Shown here: positions 46,480 to 55,642 of the stretch, piece after piece
How positions within the stretch are numbered: position 1 is the first letter of the stretch
Layout: the number at the start of each line of letters is the position of its first letter
Source: Buxus sempervirens
Lineage: Eukaryota; Streptophyta; Magnoliopsida; Buxales; Buxaceae
Assembly: GCA_947561395.2 (NCBI GenBank)
Contig: OX387185.1
Coordinates: 41,860,602-41,924,601 of the forward strand
Direction of reading: 5' to 3'
Length of the DNA: 64,000 nt
The notes under the pieces: generated by a model
What the model was told of the DNA's origin: nothing
What the model saw: the letters and a program-made list of their open reading frames with translations, nothing else
The model's database searches: none
Position numbers and translations under genes: made by a program

Positions 46480-47219
46480 TGTGCGCACCTAAACCTGGCC
46501 TAGATCGCACACCGGGCGCGCCTTTGGCGCGTGCCTCGGGATTTTCAGAGTCGCCACTGCCTGAGAGTGCAGGCAGACACGGTTTTGCCCTAATCGGGTC
46601 TAAGTCTGGTCTGCGGCTTTTTAGAGATCTAGCTAAGTCCTCGGTTACGGTCCGGGGAAGTCCTAAAGACACCCCGGTCCGCCCCGTCGGTTTGACGGGT
46701 CCCTCGGGTCTCCCTGGTTTTTGAGTCATTTTCACCCTTCCTAGACCAGCATGTTGACTTGTTGGGTCTGGCGGGGCCCGCTGGAGGTGTGGGTCCCTTT
46801 TTAGTTGATTTTATCTTTTTTATTTATTTAAGTGAAATGGGTCGGATCCGGGTCCCGTTGGAAGACCCGTGGGTTGCCAGGGTTGGGCCTTGGGCCCAGT
46901 TGGGTTATTGGGTAACCCATTTGGTTATTTTATTAAGTTTTACATATTTACAATTTTAGTTTGGGCTTAGTGGGCTTGGAATGGGCCCATTAGCCAGAGT
47001 CTAGTGGCCTGGGCCCGTTTTATTGAAAACGGGCCTGGTATGGGCCAGTCTAAGGTGGGCCCCACAAGTGGGCCCAGGGAGGTGTTGGTGGGCCCGTATG
47101 GGCCCACAGTCAAAAATGGGCTTAAGAAAGCCCAAAGTGGTTAAGGGGAATGGTTCAGGCCGGTTTAGACCGAAATTGGTCCAACCAAACCAAGAAAAGA
47201 CAAATTTTACATTATTTTA

Positions 47220-47334
47220 CATTTCGCCCGTGTTTGCTCCACGGTCTAGCCTGCCCGTGAATGGATTCCGGTCCCCTCTGCCCGTGAATAAGACACGGTC
47301 CAGGCTGGACCGGCCTGAGTTTACGGGCGAAATG
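47220..47334. repeat. Palindromic region in the downstream half of the young LTR
   Basis: Perfect 12-bp outer arms CATTTCGCCCGT (47220-47231) and ACGGGCGAAATG (47323-47334) enclose about 90 bases that hold further CCCGTG / CACGG pairs. The 5' LTR copy repeats the same arrangement at 63605-63719. Confidence 0.85.
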
Positions 47335-48135
47335 AATTCTGTGGTTTTGCTGCCGATTCTTCTTGGGATCACTCCGGTGGCTTCCTTTAGTGTTTCTGCA
47401 GCTTCAACTGGGCTTCCAGATTCTTCAGGATACTTTATTGGCTTCATTTGGCCTAAAAGGCCATTTCTTCTCTTTTGGGTCTTGAGCTCCTTTCTTCTTT
47501 CTTTTGTTCAACCAACCACACTCCTCATTCAAGAGAGGATAGGGTATGTTTTAAAGATTTACATATCAGCATTTCATGTTAAAAAAAAACCAAGTGAATC
47601 ATTAAGTTGGTGGATTAAAGCATCCTTTAGACACTTTCTTCTTCTCTTCTTTTCTCCTTATTGTAACAATCCATTTTATATTATCTTTTCATGATTCTCA
47701 AAACAAACAGCAAATGAGTTAGTAGCATTGGGATTAAGAAAAAAGTAAGTAAAGAAGACAATGGAATAAGCTAAATTTATTCAAATTAGAGAATACTTAC
47801 AATGCAATTAGCTTGTTTTGTTAGATTTGTGGTTCTTTGAAGATTCGGGCAGCGCTTCCGCGTCCTCCTAGGTTTGCTGGGATGAATTGGGAAGGGCTTG
47901 GTTAGATTCTTCAATCTAAGGAGAGGAAAGGTCAAAGCTAAGACAAGGTTATGGGTATTTGAGCATGGTTTTGGGATGGAGGGGCAATTTGGGCATTAAA
48001 AAGGTCTAGGGTGGTGGAGTGGTGGTATGGCAGGGTTCGGCCATGGAGTGCACCAGGAGGGAGAGGGTCATGGCCAGAGGAGAAGGCTTGTTCAAATGAA
48101 GGGGGGGCCTCTCTATTTATAGGCAAAAATCCCGT

Positions 48136-48351
48136 GCCCGTATTTGAAGTACGGGCATGCCTTGCCCGTACTTCAAGTACGGGCGTGCCTTGCCCGTAAT
48201 TCAATTACGGGCGAAAAACGAATATTTGCAATTATCGCAGATTCGGCCGTACGGGACGCGTGTCCCGCCGTACAGCGACGCGTGTTCTCCTTCTAGAAGC
48301 GTGCCCGTACTTTAAATACGGGCATGCCCTGCCCGTAATGTAAATACGGTC
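48136..48351. repeat. Phased 28-bp palindrome arrays in the young LTR
   Basis: Five 21-bp palindromes: 48136-48156, 48164-48184, 48192-48212, then 48303-48323 and 48331-48351. Within each group the starts are exactly 28 bases apart. The spacer is 7 bases (ATGCCTT, GTGCCTT, ATGCCCT). The two best are perfect: arms GCCCGTACTT / AAGTACGGGC and GCCCGTAATT / AATTACGGGC around a single C. Confidence 0.95.
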
Positions 48352-48910
48352 CCGCACGTTTTAAAAATGTGTGGATTTCAAACCTTTATTCAATTTGGTT
48401 TTTTGCAAGATTTACATTCGATTTTATGATTATTTTATTATATAAACGAGATTCCTTTATTAAAATATTATTAAACACTTTTATCTTCTTTATTTTATTG
48501 GTTTAGTCCCCTTTTGCTGCTTTTTTGCCACATGGGCAGTTTTTCTGAAACTTCAACTGCTCATAACTTCTTCATCCGGTGTCCGATTTCAACAAACTTA
48601 GTGTCGTTGGAATCAGCTCGGAACCACCTGTCCACTGGGGTCAAGTTTGGCAGCTGAATTGGGGTCGAGCAAAAAGTCAACTTTTTGCTTTCTGGAAGTT
48701 TGACCGGGCCATATTTTTCTCACCTGGACTCCGATTCCAGCAAATTCAGTTGCGTTGGAACCGTGTCGAAATGCTCTTTCCAATGATATGAAGTTTGATG
48801 GCCAAATTTACTTGAATCAAAAAGTCAATTTTTGACCCCCTCAAGGTTTGACTAAAAGTTTAACTTTTCATTTTTTGCCATTTTAGGGGTGCAAAAATCA
48901 GGTGTCTACA

Positions 48911-48926
48911 GCTGCCCCTCTTTGCT
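48911..48926 (-). other. Polypurine tract of the young element
   Basis: On the minus strand AGCAAAGAGGGGCAGC directly precedes the LTR start TGTAGACACC. The outer element has the matching tract GACAAAGAGGGGCAGC before its own LTR (42852-42837). Confidence 0.85.
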
Positions 48927-49267
48927 GGAGTCACCTTGGGGGATGAACGGCAAAGAAGAAAAAGAACCTTATTTTTGCACCTTGCATTTCTGTCGACATG
49001 GTCGACGAGCTCAATCATTGAATTTGTTTTTTAGTGAAAGGGAAGTGTCAGATGTCTGGTATCACTTCCTGGTTTTGGAATCCCTATACCCTCTTTCGGG
49101 TTTGAATAGGGCAGTTTCTTTTTGAAAAATGAGATAAGATTGGTTTTGAGCTCATCAGCCTGTTTCGGCGTTGATGCAAGGCACTTAACAATGTTCTTGT
49201 CTTCTTGTTTGTTCCATTAAAGCTTTTAGTGACTTCAGTTTTGATTTTCTTGTTTCTTTAAACTTGG

Positions 49268-49318
<51 letters not shown>

Positions 49319-50211
49319 GTAGGCCAAGGTATGGGTTTGGGAGTGCAGGTAGGAGGACGGGAGGAAGCTTCCATGCTGCTGTCCATCATCTTGGAGACCA
49401 CACACCTACTCTAGCCTATACTATTTACAAAAGTGGGAAATCAAAATTTACAAAAGGGGGCGAATTGGCCCATTATTGCTCTTCCTTGTTGTTTCTCCTT
49501 GCCAGGTTCTTCCTCTTGTTGAGGCATTTAAAGCTTCTCTTTCCACTTATGAGCATCCACTGGGGATCTGGTGGGAGCATGATCTGTCTAGATGACTCTC
49601 TGGGGATTATTGTGATGTTTCTTTTTGCTCTTGAAATTTTGTTGGAAGGTCTGAGCATATTAGCGATCTTCTTTCTTCTGAGCCCTGCTGGGGATGAAAG
49701 GGAAGAAGTCTCTGCTGGGGAATGAAGGATGAAAGTATCCTTCTCATGTTCATTTTGCATCTTTCTTCTTCCTTCTTTGAACCTATACAAAGAGCAAAAT
49801 GTCAGTGCTCGATCTGCTGGGGATATGCAGGGTTTGTTTCTTTTTAAGCCTTTCACTTATCACAAAAAAAAACGGCTGTTGATCAAGGTAATAAACCTTT
49901 CTTCACAGGTTAGCAGCACAGTTGGGGAAATCTCAAGAGTAGTTAAGCAGAATAATTACGGAAAAACACAGATGTGGTAGTGTGTGTTTGTGCCTGCAAT
50001 TATCACAAAAGTCAATCCTTAAATCAGACATAGATTAGAGCGCTTGGTATTTTTAGCCTGGTCATCATAGGCCTTTGTGAAGCGTTAACCTAAACACAGT
50101 CTGCCAGTCTGGGCCCTTCAAATCACTTGGCTGTCCCTACTCAGTGTACTGTCCAATTTGTTTCTGTTTTTACTGCATTTCTTTTTCTAGTCCAGGCATG
50201 ACCAGTTGTTT

Positions 50212-50249
<38 letters not shown>

Positions 50250-50561
50250 AACCACGACTGACCCTTTTTGCACATAGTGCCCTTTTTGGGTTTTCACCAT
50301 GTCTGGTCCTTTCAGGGAGAATCCAATTCCGTCATTGCCAGAAAACACAGATTTGACTGTTTTGCTCAAGATCATTCACTTTGGGATCCGAGAGGTCTTC
50401 AAGGTAGGACGAAATGTAGGCTAGGTCGGGGTTTTGAAAGAAAGTGGCCCAAGAAGGCTATGATTTTATAGGTCTGTACAGTGCTCCTTTTATTGTTGGG
50501 GCTTACATCCTGGCTTATGGAATTCATATTAACATTCTTTTTCTTGATTTTCTTCGCAATT

Positions 50562-50598
<37 letters not shown>

Positions 50599-50773
50599 AG
50601 TTAGGGCCAGGAATGCCCATTTGGATGTGAAGGAACACCTGTACTAGGTTTGAAAAGAAATTTTCAGGCCCAAAAGTGTCTAACTAGGGGAATCTTTTAG
50701 GGTGTTTGAAAGGATTTACAGGTTTGGGGGAAAGTCAAAGATGGCCTCTCTTCATTTCCCAATTGGAATGATC
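48927..50773 (-). other. Non-coding 3' region of the young element with three long A tracts
   Basis: Lies between the integrase stop and the polypurine tract. On the coding strand it has A tracts of 47 (49316-49270), 36 (50248-50213) and 32 bases (50597-50566). The outer element has shorter tracts in the corresponding region (for example about 44366-44384, 44600-44613 and 44671-44684). No coding domain seen. Confidence 0.85.
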
Positions 50774-53700
50774 TTAAGGATAATACAGTTTGACTGCATC
50801 TGCATTTATTGGCTCAGGAAAAATAGTTCCGTCCATCTCTTGTAGGATTAGTGCTCCTCTGGACAGAACTTTATGTACTATGAATGGTCCTTCATAATTT
50901 GGCTTGAATTTCCCTCTATTGTCTTCTTGGTGGGGGAATATCTTTTTCATAACAATGTTTCCCATCTTGAAGTGTCGTGGTATCATTTTCTTGTTGTAAG
51001 CTCGTGCAATTCTTTGCTGATAGAGCTGTCCATGGCACAAAGCTTTGATTCTTTTTTCATCAAGCAACTGCAACTGGTCAAACCTTGATTCTTCCCATTC
51101 AACGTCATTAACTTCTGCCTCCTTCAGGATTCTGAGCGAAGGGATTTGCACTTCCACGGGAAGGACTGCCTCCATTCCATATACAAGAGAGAAAGGAGTT
51201 GCTCCGGTTGAGACCCTGATTGAGGTCCGATATGCATGCAAAGCATAGGGCAGCTTCTCATGCCAGTCTCTGTAGGTGACTACCATCTTTTCCAATATCT
51301 TCTTCAGATTTTTGTTGGCAGCCTCTACTGCTCCATTCATCTTGGGCCGATATGCTGTAGAGTTTAAATGCCTGATCTTCAAATCTTCGCACATCTTGTC
51401 CATGTCCTTATTGTTCAAATTCTTGGCATTGTCTGTGATCAGTGCTTCAGGCACACCGTAGCGACAAACAATATTATTTCTGATGAATTTCAGCACATGG
51501 GACCCCTTGACTTCTGCAAAGGACACGGCCTCTACCCACTTGGTAAAATAATCTATTGCAACCAAGATAAATCGATGCCCATTTGATGCCTTCGGACGGA
51601 TCTCTCCAATCATATCAATTCCCCAGATGGCGAAGGGCCAAGGAGAAGTCATTGAGTACAAGGTGTTGGGCGGTGCATGAAGGTTATCAGCATAAACTTG
51701 GCATAACTGGCATTTCCTTACATGGATATGGCAATCATGTTCCATAGTTAACCAGTAATAGCCCATTCTCAAAATTTTCCTTGCTAGCATGTGCCCATTC
51801 ATATGTGCGCCACATTGTCCCCCATGGACTTCATCAACCAGCTGTTGTGCCTCTTCTTCTGTTACACATAGCAGCAATGAATCATTATAGGACTTCTTGT
51901 ATAGCTTGTCTCCACTGAGGAAGAACTGTCCAGCCAGTTTCTGAATAGTGCGCCTCTCAGACGCTGTGGCATTCTCTGGCAAAGTCCTGTTTTTCAGGTA
52001 CCTCATTATGTCTGTATACCAGGGTTCCCCTTTTGGTTTGCTCCTTTCAACATTAAAACAGTAGACAGGAGAATGCCGCACTTCTATCTCCAATGGTTGT
52101 ACCCAAGTGTCGCCAGTGATGGTTGCCATAGATGCTAGTGTTGCCAGGGCATCTGCAAACTGATTCCTGTCTCGTGGCATATAATCAAATGTCACGATTG
52201 TGAATTGTCCTTCCAGTTCCTTAATCAGTTCCTGATATGGCACCAATTTTGGATCCCTAGTCCGCCAATCTCCCATCACTTGGTAGATGATTAGACAGGA
52301 ATCACCATAAACTTTTAACTCTTGAATATTCATTTCGATTGCGGCTCGCAAGCCTAACACACATGCTTCGTATTCTGCCATGTTGTTAGTGCAATCGAAC
52401 AAGAGTTTTGCTGCTATTGGATGATGGACTCCTTCTGGGGAAATGATTACTGCTCCAATTCCTTTCCCATTGATGTTGACGGCCCCATCGAAGAACATTT
52501 GCCATCCGGTTTCCTTTTCTACTAATTCAGCACACATAATTTCATCATCCGGCAACCCGGTGAGAAGCGGTTGATAGTCAGGCACAGGGTGTTCTGCCAA
52601 GTGATCTGCCACTGCCTGTCCCTTTATTGCCTTTCTCGTGGTGTAGACAATATCATACTGAGATAAGATAACCTGCCACTTGGCTATCCTTCCAGTGGAG
52701 ATAGGCTTTTCAAAAATGTACTTTAAGGGATCTGTATTTGAGATCAAAAAGACAGTATGACTGAGCAGATAATGCCGGAGCTTCTGAGCCGCCCATACCA
52801 ATGCACCACAGGTCTTCTCAAGCAATGTGTATCTTACTTCATAATTGGTAAATTTCTTGCTCAGATAATAAATTGCTTGTTCCTTTTTCCCTGTATCATC
52901 ATGCTGCCCTAGGACGCATCCAGCCGCTGTTTCTGTGACCGACAAGTACATGATTAGCGGTCGTCCTGGTACAGGGGGAACCAAAGTTGGCGGACTCATC
53001 AAATAGGCCTTGATTTTATCAAATGCTTCTTGGCAATCCTCGTTCCAGACCACTGGGTTATCCTTCTTTAGCAATTTGAATATTGGCTCGCATACGGGAG
53101 TCATCTGTGCTATGAACCGACTGATGTACTGTAATCTGCCAAGGAAACCCCTCACTTCTTTTTCTGTGGACGGGGGAGGCATCTCCAAAATTGCCTTTAC
53201 TTTGACAGGATCCACCTCAATTCCTCGTTTTCCAACAATGAATCCGAGTAGCTTCCCCGAAGTAACACCGAATACACACTTATTCGGGTTCAACCTGAGC
53301 TTGCATTCCCTGAGCCTGTCAAATACTCTTCCAAGGTTCACCAAATGATTTTCCTCTTCTTTTGACTTTGCAATCATGTCATCCACGTATACTTCCATTT
53401 CTTTGTGCATCAGATCGTGGAATAGCAAAGTCATTGCCCTTTGGTATGTAGCGCCTGCATTCTTTAAGCCAAAAGGCATCACCTTGTAGCAGTATGTGCC
53501 CCAGTGTGTGATAAAAGAAGTCTTCTCCATGTCTTCAGGTGCCATTCTTATCTGATTATATCCAGAGAATCCGTCCATGAAGGAGAACATGGAATGAGTT
53601 GCAGTATTGTCAACCAATATGTCGATGTGTGGCAGCGGGAAGTCATCTTTCGGGCTTGCATTGTTCAGATCCCTGTAATCAACGCACATTCTGACCCTTC

Positions 53701-55606
53701 CATCCTTCTTGGGGACTGGCACAATGTTTGCTAACCACTCTGGGTAATCTGTAACTTTCAAGAACCCAGCTTTTAACTGCTTGGCAACTTCCTCCTTGAT
53801 TTTCAGGGCCCATTCTGGTTTCATGCGTCTGAGTTTTTGCTTCACTGGTGTGGCCTCAGACTTTATAGGTAACCGATGCACAACTAAATCCGTGTCTAAC
53901 CCAGGCATATCCTCATATGACCATGCAAACACATCAATGTAAGATTTTAGAAAATCATTTATCTGTGTTTTCTGTAATAATGTCAGCTTTTTACCAACTT
54001 GAAGAATCCTTGGTTGTGCTGTGTCACCTATGTTGATAGGTTCAGTTTCCTCAATGTTAGCCTGGAGACCTTTTTCATGTCTGTCCAAGGCAAATTGGAT
54101 TTCAAGTGGGGTCTCCCAAGATTCATTATTATCCTCAAGTTCAAAAGAATCACTGGGGATAATTTCTGAATCATTGGGTTGTGATGAGCAAGTGTCGTTA
54201 CTTAATTTCTGTTCGACACTATGGATTTCTTTTTGACCTTTTTGTTTGATTTTGGCAGCCTGATTATCTATCTCGTGCTCCGAATTTTTCGAGTGTGCGT
54301 CGAGATTGATATTAAGGTTGCGATTTTGAGTTTGCTTACTTGCAGAATTATTCACAGAAGCAGAAAAATAATCAAAGGACTTCACGCATTTATTAAAAAG
54401 TGCAGCAATATCTACAGGGGGAATTTCAGAAGTGGAAGAAACTCCCTGTGGTAGTTCGGCTTTGCGAGTGGCAAGTGGCGTCGAACTCCAGTTCTGTAAT
54501 GCGTGTTTGTCTTTGGTTACAGCGGTCACTGCATTCACCTTTCCATTCTGTATCATGCTGATGCTGCTGTCAGAGGAGATGCAGATGGGGTCATCAGCTG
54601 TGCCCTTCTTTGGTTGATTCTGGCTTGAATCCTCTGATGATACACTGATCCATACCCCACGGCGGATGACAGTCCCTGGTACCCGAACAGTGACTTCGTT
54701 GGGTGGTTCCACCTTAGGCAATGCTTTGGTTACAGATTTTCCGGATGACTCATCCCTCTTGCTGGAAGAATGTTCGTCAGGGGCCCAGTTACCATAAGTT
54801 TCATGGTAAGCCAGCTCAGTGGGCAGTCCCAGCACCTGGGGCATATTCTGGAACATCTGACCTAGACCATCCCTGGTACTTGGGTGTATAATGCAGATGG
54901 GAGGTGGGGGAGACCTTTGTCTTGGAGTGGGTTCTCCTGAACTGTCCTCGCTTTCCATCATGTAGATGTACTGAGCCGGCTCTTCTTCTTCAGCCTCAGT
55001 TGGAGGTGCCTCAACAGCATCTGAGGGATAGGCAAATGCTTCTTCTGGGATAGCTGGTTTTTCGATGTCAACTGATTGCCAAGAGAATAGAGCAGACAGC
55101 TCTTCCATCATCCCACTGAGAGCCTCTGAGTTTTCTTCTGTAACTGTCTCCTGGGGCAAGGGAGGTTCATCCCATATCCTTTGTAGATACTCAGCTTCCG
55201 CTTGCTCAACTGGATCATTGAACTCATCGCCCCATCCCTGGGGGACTATGTTCTGAATGGCTTGTGCAGCTTCCCTTTCCATATTGGCAAAGTGATGGTA
55301 TAACTGGCCCTGTACACAAATGGGCCAATTTGGGTCCCTTCCTTCTGCTCGTGCCCTCTTCCGTTCAGCTTTCCTGCCGAATAGCCTGGCATAGTCTTCA
55401 GGTTCAGGAACAAACCCCAATCCAAAGCCCACGGATTTGTCACATGGCTGGATTGCAAACTTGATGCCTTGCTTATACTTGCCCAATCCTTCTCCTACTC
55501 GGAGGCCCCAGTCGGCGCATTCAGCGGCACCGAACATGCTCTTCCTTTTCCTTCTGCAGGACAAGTCTGATTGCAGGGGGGTAGGGATGCTGTTTAGCTG
55601 CACCAT
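50774..55606 (-). CDS. Reverse transcriptase - RNase H - second RNase H - integrase polyprotein
   Basis: 1610 codons from an ATG at 55606. An N-terminal linker of about 560 residues includes a glycine-rich G-patch-like stretch (GLGKYKQGIKFAI). It is followed by the reverse transcriptase with the YVDD active site, the usual gypsy RNase H, an extra archaeal-type RNase H (FFDGA ... NNMAEYEA ... NQFADALATLASM), then an integrase with HHCC zinc-binding region and a DD(E)-type core, ending at 50774. The dual RNase H places it in the Tat lineage. The frame begins shortly after the gag-protease frame ends; the family is known to use splicing or read-through there. The whole length is open. Confidence 0.93.
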   Translation of the reverse strand: MVQLNSIPTPLQSDLSCRRKRKSMFGAAECADWGLRVGEGLGKYKQGIKFAIQPCDKSVGFGLGFVPEPEDYARLFGRKAERKRARAEGRDPNWPICVQGQLYHHFANMEREAAQAIQNIVPQGWGDEFNDPVEQAEAEYLQRIWDEPPLPQETVTEENSEALSGMMEELSALFSWQSVDIEKPAIPEEAFAYPSDAVEAPPTEAEEEEPAQYIYMMESEDSSGEPTPRQRSPPPPICIIHPSTRDGLGQMFQNMPQVLGLPTELAYHETYGNWAPDEHSSSKRDESSGKSVTKALPKVEPPNEVTVRVPGTVIRRGVWISVSSEDSSQNQPKKGTADDPICISSDSSISMIQNGKVNAVTAVTKDKHALQNWSSTPLATRKAELPQGVSSTSEIPPVDIAALFNKCVKSFDYFSASVNNSASKQTQNRNLNINLDAHSKNSEHEIDNQAAKIKQKGQKEIHSVEQKLSNDTCSSQPNDSEIIPSDSFELEDNNESWETPLEIQFALDRHEKGLQANIEETEPINIGDTAQPRILQVGKKLTLLQKTQINDFLKSYIDVFAWSYEDMPGLDTDLVVHRLPIKSEATPVKQKLRRMKPEWALKIKEEVAKQLKAGFLKVTDYPEWLANIVPVPKKDGRVRMCVDYRDLNNASPKDDFPLPHIDILVDNTATHSMFSFMDGFSGYNQIRMAPEDMEKTSFITHWGTYCYKVMPFGLKNAGATYQRAMTLLFHDLMHKEMEVYVDDMIAKSKEEENHLVNLGRVFDRLRECKLRLNPNKCVFGVTSGKLLGFIVGKRGIEVDPVKVKAILEMPPPSTEKEVRGFLGRLQYISRFIAQMTPVCEPIFKLLKKDNPVVWNEDCQEAFDKIKAYLMSPPTLVPPVPGRPLIMYLSVTETAAGCVLGQHDDTGKKEQAIYYLSKKFTNYEVRYTLLEKTCGALVWAAQKLRHYLLSHTVFLISNTDPLKYIFEKPISTGRIAKWQVILSQYDIVYTTRKAIKGQAVADHLAEHPVPDYQPLLTGLPDDEIMCAELVEKETGWQMFFDGAVNINGKGIGAVIISPEGVHHPIAAKLLFDCTNNMAEYEACVLGLRAAIEMNIQELKVYGDSCLIIYQVMGDWRTRDPKLVPYQELIKELEGQFTIVTFDYMPRDRNQFADALATLASMATITGDTWVQPLEIEVRHSPVYCFNVERSKPKGEPWYTDIMRYLKNRTLPENATASERRTIQKLAGQFFLSGDKLYKKSYNDSLLLCVTEEEAQQLVDEVHGGQCGAHMNGHMLARKILRMGYYWLTMEHDCHIHVRKCQLCQVYADNLHAPPNTLYSMTSPWPFAIWGIDMIGEIRPKASNGHRFILVAIDYFTKWVEAVSFAEVKGSHVLKFIRNNIVCRYGVPEALITDNAKNLNNKDMDKMCEDLKIRHLNSTAYRPKMNGAVEAANKNLKKILEKMVVTYRDWHEKLPYALHAYRTSIRVSTGATPFSLVYGMEAVLPVEVQIPSLRILKEAEVNDVEWEESRFDQLQLLDEKRIKALCHGQLYQQRIARAYNKKMIPRHFKMGNIVMKKIFPHQEDNRGKFKPNYEGPFIVHKVLSRGALILQEMDGTIFPEPINADAVKLYYP

Positions 55607-55642
55607 TTCAATGGCTTGGAAGTTCAGGGAAGTAGGCAGTTC

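Larger units (their letters stand above)
46480..48910 (-). mobile_element. 3' LTR of the young element (2431 bp, complete)
   Basis: Plus-strand ends are TGTGCGCACCTAAACC and ...CAGGTGTCTACA. The right edge is fixed by the polypurine tract and the left edge by the junction with the outer element's coding sequence. A TATA-like motif TATAAATAG is at about 48112-48121 (minus). Palindrome arrays lie just upstream of it (48136-48351), and a second palindromic region lies at 47220-47334. Confidence 0.92.

Noticed and set aside
48136-48351. Regular palindromic repeats with short spacers, resembling a CRISPR array
   Set aside because: Spacers are 7 bases and near-identical, there are only five units in two groups, they lie in a plant LTR and recur in the other LTR of the same element. 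No cas gene or bacterial context.
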